Positions 1 to 7,810 of a stretch of 48,679 bases of DNA are shown one piece after another. This stretch comes from Oceanispirochaeta sp. M1 (GTDB lineage: Bacteria; Spirochaetota; Spirochaetia; DSM-2461). The notes below the pieces were generated by a model. The model saw nothing but the letters and a program-made list of their open reading frames with translations. It was not told the DNA's origin and searched no databases. The translations under genes were made by a program, and so were the position numbers. The stretch is from contig NZ_QQPQ01000036.1 in NCBI RefSeq assembly GCF_003346715.1, positions 1-48,679 on the forward strand. Reading direction: 5' to 3'. Within the stretch, counting starts at the first letter, position 1. Every line of letters starts with the position of its first letter.

Positions 1-21
1 TTAAACAAATTGTAGCACGAT

Positions 22-45
22 GGGGTCGCTTTGCGGCCCCTTTTT
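22..45 (+). terminator. Rho-independent terminator of the gene off the left edge
   Basis: GGGGTCGC (22-29) and GCGGCCCC (33-40) form a GC-rich stem around a TTT loop, followed directly by five T's (41-45). The orientation fits a rightward gene ending at the TAA at 2-4. The same hairpin is mirrored at 48642-48660. Confidence 0.75.
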
Positions 46-85
46 ACATTTAAAGACTTTCGAATAATTGTTTTGAAAAAGAAAA

Positions 86-125
86 GGGCTGTCGCTTTAG
101 TCTAATTAGACTTTTGCAACAGCCC
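86..125 (-). terminator. Hairpin terminator, probably used by tpx
   Basis: GGGCTGT (86-92) pairs with ACAGCCC (119-125), and the interior contains the palindrome AGTCTAATTAGACT. On the minus strand the stem is followed by TTTTCTTTTT, so it should stop leftward transcription from tpx, whose stop codon is 24 bp away. The hairpin belongs to the repeated IS-like end, so tpx appears to use a terminator brought in by the element. The same structure lies at 48557-48596. Confidence 0.6.
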
Positions 126-148
126 CTAATTCATTTTAAGAGCTGATG

Positions 149-649
149 TTATTTAAGCGCTGCGAGAGCAGAATTGTAGTCCGGTTCATCCGCAATTTCA
201 GAAACCTGCTGAGTGTAGGAGACTTTTCCTTCAGGATCTACTACGACTACCGCTCTGGATAGAAGACCTGCAAGAGGTCCATCACTAAACTGTACACCAT
301 AATCTTTTCCGAAATCAGTATCCCGAAATACAGATGCTGTATACACATCACTCAATCCTTCTGTAGTACAGAAGCGGCCTGCTGCAAAGGGTAGGTCTGC
401 TGAAACACAGAGTACAACTGTATTATTCAGTGATGAGGCATCTTTATTAAACTTTCTTACTGAAGATGCACAGGTGGATGTATCCAGACTTGGGAAGATA
501 TTAAGTACAACATTTTTGCCTTTATAGTCTGATAATTTTATTCCTGAAAGATCTGCCTGAACCAGATTAAAATCCTTAGCCACGGTTCCAACCTTAGGTA
601 ATTCTCCAACTGTATTTACAGGATTACCATGTAATGTGATATTCGCCAT
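149..649 (-). CDS. tpx: Thiol peroxidase Tpx (atypical 2-Cys peroxiredoxin)
   Basis: Cytoplasmic thioredoxin-dependent peroxidase that reduces hydrogen peroxide and alkyl hydroperoxides. The 166 residues are normal for Tpx. The peroxidatic cysteine is Cys60 in the motif DTSTCASSVRKFN and the resolving cysteine is Cys94 in RFCTTEGL, matching the Cys61/Cys95 pair of E. coli Tpx. The conserved SRAVVVVD segment near residue 132 supplies the active-site arginine. An AGGAGA ribosome-binding site lies 6 bp before the ATG. The gene is separated by 240 bp from feoB upstream, so it probably has its own promoter, but I could not find a convincing one. Just downstream lies the IS-like repeat. The family call is secure. 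Confidence 0.96.
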   Translation of the reverse strand: MANITLHGNPVNTVGELPKVGTVAKDFNLVQADLSGIKLSDYKGKNVVLNIFPSLDTSTCASSVRKFNKDASSLNNTVVLCVSADLPFAAGRFCTTEGLSDVYTASVFRDTDFGKDYGVQFSDGPLAGLLSRAVVVVDPEGKVSYTQQVSEIADEPDYNSALAALK

Positions 650-890
650 ATGTTTCTCCTTAAAATTTAATATTAGTTAATACAAATATAGTAAGGTAAG
701 GCAACGATTAAAAGTAAAATATTTTTTATTTTTATTTCAAAGAGAAATACAGGCAGGTATTGATACAGATCGGGATTCTAAAGTTATTGAGAAGAATGAA
801 CTCCGGATATCATTAACTCAATCTCCCTGATTTGCAGTCAACAGAAACAGCTCAAATTTTTCTGACAGATTTTTTCTCATTCTCTATGTT

Positions 891-3068
891 TCACTTAAGG
901 TCTATATGGTCTATATGGTCTATATGGTCTATATGGTCTACGGGAACTAACCGTGCGGCGACTTTAAAGATCAGTATTATCAATGCTGTTAAAGCTGCGG
1001 CAATTGAAATATAGACAGGATTATGTCCTTCGACTATTTGATAAAACAGAGTTGAGATGATCCAGGCAACCACCGTCAGATATAGTGCCTGAAGCAGACC
1101 GAAGCTGATGCTGATTTCTCTCATGACAGCACTGACTGCAGCAACACAGGGCATATATAACAGGATAAACAGCAGGTAAGCATAAGCTGCTGCAGGTGTA
1201 AACTTTGATCTCAGGATTAATAGACCGGTCGAAGCTTCAGAAGCAGGACCGATGCTTTCCAGCTGGCTGTAGAGGGCATTAAGTGTTCCTACCACCGACT
1301 CTTTTGCAAATATACCTGTGAATAGACCGACAGTGGCAGGCCAGTTCTCATCTGTTATTCCGATTGATGTGAAAAGGGGAGTCATAAACCGGCCTAACGC
1401 TGCCAGGATCGATTCAGCCGTGTTATCAGGATCGAATCCACCGCTTAGGCTCAGGGATGAAAAAATAGACATAATGAAAACGGCGATGATTATTACCTGA
1501 CCGGCTTTTTTGATAAAGTCCTTAACTCTGGCCCAGGTGTGAAGCAGAATATGTTTTGCTCTTGGTATATGATAGCGCGGAAGTTCCATAATTAGATGAG
1601 AAGGTTCTCCTCTGAAGAGAGTTACCTTTATCAGGAGTCCTGAAAGTACGGCTACAAGGATTCCGGTCATATAGAGAGAAAACACAATCAGCCCAGTTTT
1701 TGTTGGAAAAAAAGCAGCTGCAAAGAGGGCATAGACCGGGAGTCTTGCGCCGCATGACATCATGGGAACCATAAAAATTGTAATCATACGATCACGCCTG
1801 TTATCCAGGGTTCTGGTTGAAAGGATCGCAGGTACTGTACATCCAAATCCTACAATCATGGGGACAAAGGCTTTTCCCGGCAGACCGAGTTTTCCCATAA
1901 AGCGGTCCATAACAAAGGCCGCCCTGGCCATATAGCCGGAGTCTTCAAGTAATGAGAGCATCAGGAACATAAAAAATACAAACGGAATAAATGAAATTAC
2001 CATCTGTATCCCTGCACCTATGCCGTCTGCAATGAAGTATGAAATAATTTCCGGTGCCCCGACGGATGATAAAAGGGAGCTAACTCCGTCAACAAAGATC
2101 ATTTCGGCAAAGGTATCAAACCAGCCAACGAAAATACTGCCAATCTCGATTGTGACGAAAAATACAAGCATCATCACGGCAAAAAATATGGGGATTCCAA
2201 GGATTGGATGCATCACTACAGAATCAACGATATCATTTAAAGGTTTAACCTTTCTAATACGTTTAACAACCTCACGGCTAATACCGTTTACAGCACCATA
2301 TACATAATCGGCGATGATCATGTCGGGTGTTTCATTCAGAATCTTCTTTACATGCTCGAGCTCTAATTCTATCTCTTCTTTTGTAAGGATTGCGGCATTA
2401 TATATAGCTGAAGTAACCCAGGGGTCTTCTTCAATAAGTCTGAGTGTCATCCAGCGTGAATCAAGGTTGAGTTCCTGAGCCTTGCTTTCGAGAAGGATTT
2501 TCCAGTTACTTATAAGATCTTCTATTTCATTTGGATATTTCAGCTCGACAGTAGATACCGGATGTTCTTCAGAATTAGTTTTGAGAAAATCTTTAAGCCG
2601 GGATATATCGTTCTGATTTACTGCACTCACTCCGATCACAGGACACTTTAAATGAGCTGAAAGATGATCAATATCGATACTCAGTCCGCTGCTCTCGGCA
2701 AGATCCATCATATTCAATACAACGACTACGGGTACCCTCATTTCAATCAGCTGAGCAGTAAGATACATATTTCTTGATAAGTTTGAAGAATCCAGGATAT
2801 TGACTATAAGATCAGCCTTTCCACTGAGGATGTAATCTCTTGATACCTGTTCGTCTTCGGAATTGGGAGACAGGGAATAAATGCCCGGGAGATCTACTAT
2901 GTTGTAGCTTTGATTATTGTATTGATATCGGCCTTCTACGCGTTCTACCGTAACACCCGGCCAGTTTCCAATCTGTTGTTTTGCTCCGGTCAGTAAATTA
3001 AAAAGAGAGCTTTTACCGCAATTTGGATTACCTGTAAAAGCAAGAGTAAAATCATTTTTGTTTGACAT
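891..3068 (-). CDS. feoB: Ferrous iron transporter FeoB
   Basis: Inner-membrane Fe(II) importer with an N-terminal GTPase domain. From the chosen start (ATG at 3068) the protein has 725 residues, close to the family norm. The G1 motif GNPNCGKSS is at residues 13-21, followed by the DLPGIYSL switch, then a helical regulatory segment and a polytopic membrane domain containing GFGCTVPAI and the GARLPVY segment, both typical FeoB gate motifs. A TTG-initiated extension to 3095 is open but would overlap feoA more; the ATG at 3068 overlaps feoA by 17 bp, the usual translationally coupled arrangement. The C-terminus is odd: it ends in DHIDHIDHIDHIDLK, encoded by a 9-bp tandem repeat. Annotation secure; effect of the tail unknown. 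Confidence 0.96.
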   Translation of the reverse strand: MSNKNDFTLAFTGNPNCGKSSLFNLLTGAKQQIGNWPGVTVERVEGRYQYNNQSYNIVDLPGIYSLSPNSEDEQVSRDYILSGKADLIVNILDSSNLSRNMYLTAQLIEMRVPVVVVLNMMDLAESSGLSIDIDHLSAHLKCPVIGVSAVNQNDISRLKDFLKTNSEEHPVSTVELKYPNEIEDLISNWKILLESKAQELNLDSRWMTLRLIEEDPWVTSAIYNAAILTKEEIELELEHVKKILNETPDMIIADYVYGAVNGISREVVKRIRKVKPLNDIVDSVVMHPILGIPIFFAVMMLVFFVTIEIGSIFVGWFDTFAEMIFVDGVSSLLSSVGAPEIISYFIADGIGAGIQMVISFIPFVFFMFLMLSLLEDSGYMARAAFVMDRFMGKLGLPGKAFVPMIVGFGCTVPAILSTRTLDNRRDRMITIFMVPMMSCGARLPVYALFAAAFFPTKTGLIVFSLYMTGILVAVLSGLLIKVTLFRGEPSHLIMELPRYHIPRAKHILLHTWARVKDFIKKAGQVIIIAVFIMSIFSSLSLSGGFDPDNTAESILAALGRFMTPLFTSIGITDENWPATVGLFTGIFAKESVVGTLNALYSQLESIGPASEASTGLLILRSKFTPAAAYAYLLFILLYMPCVAAVSAVMREISISFGLLQALYLTVVAWIISTLFYQIVEGHNPVYISIAAALTALIILIFKVAARLVPVDHIDHIDHIDHIDLK
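899..940. repeat. 9-bp tandem repeat in the 3' end of feoB
   Basis: Four full copies of GGTCTATAT (899-934) plus GGTCTA (935-940). On the coding strand they encode repeated Asp-His-Ile at the extreme C-terminus of FeoB. Because the unit is 9 bp, copy-number change by slippage would keep the reading frame and only change tail length. Confidence 0.95.
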
Positions 3069-3273
3069 TGATACGTTTTGCCATCCCTTGGCCAATCATG
3101 ATCTGGGAGCCTTGTACATTCAGGACCATGGGGCCCATCCTGTTTGCACGAACAACATGAACTATCGCCCCAGGAATCATTCCAAGGTTTACAAGCTTTT
3201 GTCTCAAGTGTTTTCCACCAAGTATTGATTCTACAACCGCACTGTTTCCAGGTTCTATTTCAGATAAACTCAT
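3052..3273 (-). CDS. feoA: FeoA-type SH3 protein
   Basis: Small cytoplasmic partner of FeoB, thought to modulate its GTPase or transport activity. The protein is 73 residues from the ATG at 3273 and shows the SH3-like FeoA pattern: LSEIEPGNSAVV at the start, LGMIPGAIVHVV in the middle, and GPMVLNVQGSQIMIGQGMAKRI at the end (split here: GPMVLNVQG then QIMIGQGMAKRI). Alternative starts exist upstream (ATG at 3285, TTG at 3312). I prefer 3273 because GGTGA sits 5 bp in front of it and the family usually begins at this point. It overlaps the start of feoB, so the two form a feoAB operon. Confidence 0.93.
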   Translation of the reverse strand: MSLSEIEPGNSAVVESILGGKHLRQKLVNLGMIPGAIVHVVRANRMGPMVLNVQGSQIMIGQGMAKRINVKQK

Positions 3274-3352
3274 CTTATTCACCATCCCCGAATCATATTT
3301 TTCGGGATACAAATTAATATTAGTATTTTATAATATACGTTAACAATTGAAA

Positions 3353-3371
3353 CTAAATTAGTCAATGCTAA
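3353..3371. promoter_or_regulatory. Possible DtxR/IdeR-like iron box upstream of feoAB
   Basis: On the minus strand this reads TTAGCATTGACTAATTTAG, matching the 19-bp DtxR-type pattern (TTAGGTTAGSCTAACCTAA) at about 12 positions. It lies about 80 bp upstream of feoA, where an iron repressor would be expected. The match is partial and no regulator gene is in the window, so this is a suggestion only. Confidence 0.25.
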
Positions 3372-3387
3372 CACAGGGGAGGCAACA

Positions 3388-3456
3388 TTGATTTCAGATA
3401 GAAAATTGTGTTGTCATTCTACATCTCAATACTCTGTTGTTCTATATAGTTGTTAG
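3388..3456 (+). CDS. Candidate 22-codon small ORF with strong ribosome-binding site
   Basis: A TTG start (3388) lies 5 bp after GGGGAGG. The reading frame encodes 22 residues (begins MISDRKLCCHSTS, ends VVLYSC) and stops with TAG at 3454. It contains three cysteines and one arginine and sits 154 bp upstream of a UPF0489 gene on the same strand. I recognise no family. The good Shine-Dalgarno and spacing favour translation, but so short an ORF can arise by chance. Confidence 0.3.
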   Translation: MISDRKLCCHSTSQYSVVLYSC

Positions 3457-3610
3457 AAAAATATAGAGCAGTTTGAGTTTTTCAAACAAAATCAGGTTAT
3501 AGTTAGAGTATTATTTTTTTCCCTTTGTGAATGATCCTTCTATAAAGTGAAGAAAAAAGTAAAAAGGGATAACTCCAAAACAGTTTTTCCAAGAGTTGTC
3601 AGCAGGTTAA

Positions 3611-4402
3611 ATGAGATCTATTAACGTAGCCGGAAAAGAAATATTTATTGTCCAGTCTCATAACCAGGTACTGGAAGCATGGAGGGACAGCCCCGGTATC
3701 AATGTCTTTTCCCTGGATTATCATACCGATACAAAAACAGCATTTCATAATTACTCCTACTGGAGAGCAGACAGTGAAATTAAATCAGGACGCTGCGGTA
3801 ATCATGAAGAAAGACTGTATGAGCTGACAGAAGAGAAAATCTCTCAGTATCTGGATGGTCAGATAAATATAAATCAGGTAAATGATAACCTGAAGCATGA
3901 TGAACATCTGGATTTTGCAGTTCGTACTGATATGGTTAATATAGTCTTTGTATTATCGACAAACAGAAATGCTTCAAGTTCCAACCCCAATGTCTATATA
4001 GCCGATGGACCGGAAGAATATGGACATCAGAGAATTATAGAATTCTCACCCCAGTGTGTCCCCGGATGCAGTAAAAAGACTCATGGTAATGAGTGCCTTG
4101 GTTTGAGGGCGGATTCATCTATTGAAGATTCTTTTCTGCTTGATGCAGTTTCACATGCAGAGTCATTCAAAAGTTCATTCTTTGAGAATTACATCCTTGA
4201 TATTGACTGTGATTATTTTAATACAGAAAAGAGTCTTCATCCTGAGAATTTTGAAATTTTTAAAAGGATGGTCAGGAATTCCAGAATGATAACGATTGCT
4301 TTGGAGCCTGAATGTGTAAAGATCTGCCGCCATGAGGGCAGTGGGCTGACCAGTGAGATAGTATTGAACAGACTTATTTCAATAATTGAAGAGATATCGT
4401 AA
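3611..4402 (+). CDS. UPF0489 family protein (arginase-fold; relatives are peptide arginases)
   Basis: 263 residues of the UPF0489 family. Motifs resemble the metal-binding sites of the arginase/deacetylase fold: D36-Y37-H38-T39-D40 in SLDYHTD, H96-D97-E98-H99-L-D101, and D197-I-D199-C-D201 in the ILDIDCDYF segment. Some members of the family (OspR) are known to convert arginine to ornithine within ribosomally made peptides; others are uncharacterised. No signal peptide or membrane segment, so it is cytoplasmic. The ribosome-binding site is weak (AGCAGG). It stands alone between feoAB and a convergent EAL gene. No radical SAM enzyme, exporter or other peptide-maturation gene is nearby; the only candidate partner is the small ORF at 3388. 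Family fairly sure, substrate unknown. Confidence 0.75.
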   Translation: MRSINVAGKEIFIVQSHNQVLEAWRDSPGINVFSLDYHTDTKTAFHNYSYWRADSEIKSGRCGNHEERLYELTEEKISQYLDGQININQVNDNLKHDEHLDFAVRTDMVNIVFVLSTNRNASSSNPNVYIADGPEEYGHQRIIEFSPQCVPGCSKKTHGNECLGLRADSSIEDSFLLDAVSHAESFKSSFFENYILDIDCDYFNTEKSLHPENFEIFKRMVRNSRMITIALEPECVKICRHEGSGLTSEIVLNRLISIIEEIS

Positions 4403-4404
4403 AT

Positions 4405-6738
4405 TCAGCTCTTTCCGAATTCCGTTTCGCTCAAAGGCTGTGGACGGGCATATAGGTATCCCTGTGAATATTTAATTCCAATCTCCCTGAGGACCCTGTG
4501 CTCTTCTTCGGTCTCTACACCTTCGGCAACAATCTGGCTGCCCATGGTTTTACCTATATTCATAAGAGAGCGGCAGATTTCCTGATTCCGTTCATCCAGA
4601 TTCAGTCCTGTTACAAAGGATCTATCTATCTTCAGAGTATCAAAGGCCATACTGTAGAGTCTGTGAAAAGATGATTCACCAGTACCGAAATCATCAATAG
4701 CAAGACGGTAACCCCGTCTGATCAGCTCATCGATAATCTGCCAGAACGATTCTATGGCCGCCGCAGCTGATGACTCGGTTATCTCAAGTTTCAGCCTGTT
4801 TTTATCTACAGCATATTGATTGAGAAGATTATCCAGTTTGTCAGGAAAGTCCAGCTCAATAAATTGAATAGGACTGACATTTACAGTTACAAATAAACCG
4901 CTATTTTTAAGAGGTCCCGAGATAGCCTTCAGTACTTCCTCAATGGCAAACCATCCTAGTCCGATAATTAAACCGTTCTCCTCTGCCATCGGAATGAATT
5001 CTGCCGGTGAGACCGTTGATCCCAGAACAGAGCTCTTCCAGCGCATAAGTGCTTCAAATCCTGCAGGACTGCGGTCTTCGGTTTTTACAATATACTGATA
5101 GAGCATGTACAGTTCACTGATAAATCCCGGCTGGCTCATGGCTGCATCCAATACAACATGTCTTGCTTTCTGTTCCTGGACTGAATGGTCAAAGAGCCCC
5201 ACACGTCCACTGTCTGCTACATCCAGTCCTGCAATGGCAGACTGTGACATCGCCAGTACCTGCTCAAGGCTTTCGGCATCCTTGAAGTATACTAATCCGA
5301 TCTTTGCCCGGAGTCTGATATCTCTGGAACCCAGGCGCAGTGCAAAGCGAAATTCATTCTGCAGTTTTTCTGCCAGTTTTTGAGAACTTCCTGTCTTCTG
5401 GTCATCATAGACAACAAAGAAAGAAAACCCACGAGCCCTATAGAGTCTTGTTTCTAAAGGACAGACACTTTTCAGTCGAGTCGTAAAGGCAAGCAGAGTC
5501 TCATCAATTATAGTACTTGATAAGATCAGGGAAAGCTCTTTCATATTATTCAGTGATACCTGTATCAGAGAGCGATTATCATTTCCAGGCTGCAGTGCTT
5601 CTTCTTTCTCCATAAATGAGTTGAGATTCTGAAGACCGCTAACTTCATCATAATATGCCTGAAATGTAAGACGTGATTCTGCCTCTTTACGTTTGAAGAT
5701 TTCCTCTGTCAAGCGTTCATTTTCTGTATTTAGAAGGCGGTTCTCATAATTTCTTTTCAGATATGATGAATTGAAAATAATCAGATATAGCACCGAGGTC
5801 CAGAACAGGAAGAAGATAAGGTATTGAAGGGAATGCCGAAAAATAATATTCAGAAATATGGCTTTCCTATCCAGAAATGCATGAATTCTAAATACTCCAT
5901 TCTCAGTTTCACTGGTCAGTATCTCCGGCTTCTGACCAATCCCTTCAAAGAATGAGGTAATTTCGTTTTCATCGTATACAGCGGTCCTATCTGTAAAAAG
6001 ACCCGGTTGTTCTCCTTCCATTGCATGTTTTTCAATAGCAGCATTACTTGCATCTGTTTTAGAAAATACAATGCTATTGTCTTTTGTTGTCAGATAAACT
6101 CCTGAAAAATCAGAAAAGTTATAATCTGACAGGTAGCCCTGGAGCTGTGGAAGGACAATGTCTACTGTAACAACGCCAGTTTTTTTTCCTTCTTTGGAGA
6201 AAGGAATACCGAATGTTATATATGTGTAATCACTGTCAAAAAAGGGCGGTGAAACAGAAATCTCTCCCTCTTTTGCAGCAAGGGATGTCTTATACCATTC
6301 TCTATTTTGATAATTGTACTCAGGAGTATTCCAGAAATAAGTGATTTCTTCTTTGTTGTTATTGGAATCAATATGATGAATATATGGTCCAAAGCGCTCG
6401 GTTTTTTCATCAAAACTGTATGGCTCATACCAGATTCCAATGCCGTAAACAAGGGCTGAGCGGGATGAGGAAAATGCAAGTTTTAGAGCGGCTTCATGTT
6501 CTGCTTTGTCAGGAGCTAATTCTTCTGTGATCTTGACAGTTGTATATATCAGCTGTTCATAGGCAGAAAAACTGGAGTCTATCGTATCGAGCACCTGTTC
6601 AATGTAGTTTCTTCGATCATCTATATATTTATCAGTTGCAATTCCGTCTGTTCTGAGGAGGTATGATATTCCCAGAGGGAGGATGAGTAACATAAAGGGG
6701 ATGAGTACTCGATTATATATGCGGACTGAAGTTCTCAT
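4405..6738 (-). CDS. Cache-sensor membrane protein with degenerate GGDEF and EAL phosphodiesterase domain
   Basis: 777 residues. A first membrane helix (about 10-28) is followed by a large extracytoplasmic dCache-like sensor, a second helix (about 305-325), a short coiled coil, a GGDEF-type domain and a C-terminal EAL domain. The GGDEF site is replaced by ARGFSF, so it should not make c-di-GMP. The EAL domain keeps its catalytic set: EALMRW, NVSP, LEITES, AIDDFGTG, LKIDRSFV, VAEGVETE and the QGYLYARP end. It should therefore hydrolyse c-di-GMP in response to an external small ligand. There is no Shine-Dalgarno before the ATG, and a perfect TATAAT lies only 8 bp upstream, so the mRNA may be leaderless. 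Convergent with the UPF0489 gene, 2 bp apart. Confidence 0.9.
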   Translation of the reverse strand: MRTSVRIYNRVLIPFMLLILPLGISYLLRTDGIATDKYIDDRRNYIEQVLDTIDSSFSAYEQLIYTTVKITEELAPDKAEHEAALKLAFSSSRSALVYGIGIWYEPYSFDEKTERFGPYIHHIDSNNNKEEITYFWNTPEYNYQNREWYKTSLAAKEGEISVSPPFFDSDYTYITFGIPFSKEGKKTGVVTVDIVLPQLQGYLSDYNFSDFSGVYLTTKDNSIVFSKTDASNAAIEKHAMEGEQPGLFTDRTAVYDENEITSFFEGIGQKPEILTSETENGVFRIHAFLDRKAIFLNIIFRHSLQYLIFFLFWTSVLYLIIFNSSYLKRNYENRLLNTENERLTEEIFKRKEAESRLTFQAYYDEVSGLQNLNSFMEKEEALQPGNDNRSLIQVSLNNMKELSLILSSTIIDETLLAFTTRLKSVCPLETRLYRARGFSFFVVYDDQKTGSSQKLAEKLQNEFRFALRLGSRDIRLRAKIGLVYFKDAESLEQVLAMSQSAIAGLDVADSGRVGLFDHSVQEQKARHVVLDAAMSQPGFISELYMLYQYIVKTEDRSPAGFEALMRWKSSVLGSTVSPAEFIPMAEENGLIIGLGWFAIEEVLKAISGPLKNSGLFVTVNVSPIQFIELDFPDKLDNLLNQYAVDKNRLKLEITESSAAAAIESFWQIIDELIRRGYRLAIDDFGTGESSFHRLYSMAFDTLKIDRSFVTGLNLDERNQEICRSLMNIGKTMGSQIVAEGVETEEEHRVLREIGIKYSQGYLYARPQPLSETEFGKS

Positions 6739-6746
6739 ATTATTGA

Positions 6747-6752
6747 ATTATA
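6747..6752 (-). promoter_or_regulatory. TATAAT -10 element very close to the EAL gene start
   Basis: Minus-strand TATAAT ends 8 bp before the ATG at 6738, so transcription would begin at or within about three bases of the start codon. The sequence 17 bp upstream (TGGCAG) is a poor -35. Confidence 0.4.
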
Positions 6753-6784
6753 GTTGAATAACAGGGCATCTGCCATTTCAATGT

Positions 6785-7735
6785 TTATACTAAAAATACG
6801 TTTATTTTATCTAAATATTGAAATGGAGGGGATTCTTTTGATAATCCGGGACCGAACATGGTCAGCTTTGATGCGGCCCAGGAAGAAGCAGATTTGAGAG
6901 CAGCAGTTTCATCCATATCAGATGCCAATCCTGCCACCAGTCCTGCCAGGTAGGCATCACCTGCGCCTACAGTACTTTTAACTGTAATCTTTGGTGTCGA
7001 TACATCATAAATTCCGCTTTTTGAATAAAGACGACTACCGTCTCCACCCATGGAGAGAGCTATCATTCCGACTTTCTCCAGCAGCTTTTCAGCCAGAGCT
7101 CCAACAGCTGAGTCTTTATCTTCGGCATCATCGAGTTCCTGATATATTTCTGCCAGTTCTTCAATATTTGGTTTAATAAGATCAGCGGCACCCGATTCTA
7201 TTACAGCTCTTAATGCTTCTCCGCTTGTATCTACGGCAACAAAGGCTCCTGAACGTTTTGCAATAAGTGCCAGCTCTCCATATATATTTGAGGGTACGCC
7301 TGCGGGAATACTTCCAGACATAACTATGTATTCAAAATCGGAAACAATTTTACTGAAAAGATCTATGAACCTAGCGATCTCTTCTTCTGTCAGCATGAAT
7401 CCAGGAAAGTTTATATCTGTAGTAACAGCATTCTTCGGGTCAACCACTTTAATGCCTTCCCGGGTTGGGCCTTCAACATGCAGAAAGCGGTCTTCCATGG
7501 AGTTGACTTTGATATGATTCAGAAAAATATCAATATTGCTTTTACCGAGGAAGCCGGTCAGGCAAACGGGAAAACCTCCCTGTGATAGAGCAGTCCCTAC
7601 ATTGATCCCTTTACCACCCGGATCTCTCCTGCTGGCAGATGCTCTGTTTACCGCATCGATTGCAAAATTATTTACTTCAATTGTGTAATCGATTGCTGGA
7701 TTAAGGGTGACTGTTAATATCTTTTTCTTCATCAT
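6785..7735 (-). CDS. PfkB-family hexose-phosphate kinase, 1-phosphofructokinase-like
   Basis: 316-residue ribokinase-fold kinase that phosphorylates a sugar phosphate with ATP. The N-terminus TVTLNPAIDYTIEV and the DPGGKGINVG segment (about residues 38-47) are typical of the FruK/LacC branch. The anion-hole/catalytic motif STVGAGDAYLAG lies near residue 250, with the GAGD aspartate as catalytic base. 1-phosphofructokinase is the most likely activity, but tagatose-6-phosphate kinase cannot be excluded by sequence alone. No PTS or other fructose gene is nearby. Two consecutive ATGs begin the ORF and there is no Shine-Dalgarno. A TTGACA at 7765-7770 (minus strand) lies 29 bp upstream, though its -10 would be poor. 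Lies 75 bp downstream of the tetR gene on the same strand. Confidence 0.88.
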   Translation of the reverse strand: MMKKKILTVTLNPAIDYTIEVNNFAIDAVNRASASRRDPGGKGINVGTALSQGGFPVCLTGFLGKSNIDIFLNHIKVNSMEDRFLHVEGPTREGIKVVDPKNAVTTDINFPGFMLTEEEIARFIDLFSKIVSDFEYIVMSGSIPAGVPSNIYGELALIAKRSGAFVAVDTSGEALRAVIESGAADLIKPNIEELAEIYQELDDAEDKDSAVGALAEKLLEKVGMIALSMGGDGSRLYSKSGIYDVSTPKITVKSTVGAGDAYLAGLVAGLASDMDETAALKSASSWAASKLTMFGPGLSKESPPFQYLDKINVFLV

Positions 7736-7810
7736 GAGAACACGTTAAGAGATGAAATGCGATCTGTCAAATGACGGATTTTTCTGATCCCGGCAAATCT
7801 GAATGGCTAT

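Larger units (their letters stand above)
1..127 (+). mobile_element. End of a probable insertion sequence (left boundary copy)
   Basis: Positions 3-127 are repeated without mismatch, in inverted orientation, at 48555-48679. Read from the inside outward the repeat starts AGGGGCTGTTGCAAAAGTC, which resembles the terminal inverted repeats of IS6- and IS1182-type elements. A TAA at 2-4, followed 18 bp later by a hairpin and a T-run, looks like the 3' end of a transposase gene lying off the left edge and reading rightward. The family is inferred from the tip sequence only, since no transposase is in the window. It could instead be another repeated gene end. The repeat may continue beyond the window. 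Confidence 0.55.

Noticed and set aside
1-127. End of an rRNA operon as the source of the terminal repeats
   Set aside because: Considered because such repeats often break assemblies, but the tip sequence and the stop codon before the first terminator fit a transposable element better; not excluded.
832-1014. Plus-strand ORF with repeated Ser-Ile-Trp opposite the end of feoB
   Set aside because: It is only the other strand of the 9-bp repeat, with no ribosome-binding site and no protein-like remainder.
3068-3095. N-terminal extension of FeoB from TTG at 3095
   Set aside because: The ATG at 3068 leads straight into the GTPase domain; the extension has no good ribosome-binding site and would deepen the overlap with feoA.
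5105-5383. Plus-strand ORF inside the EAL gene
   Set aside because: Shadow ORF opposite a well-supported coding region; Ser/Cys-rich composition typical of antisense frames.
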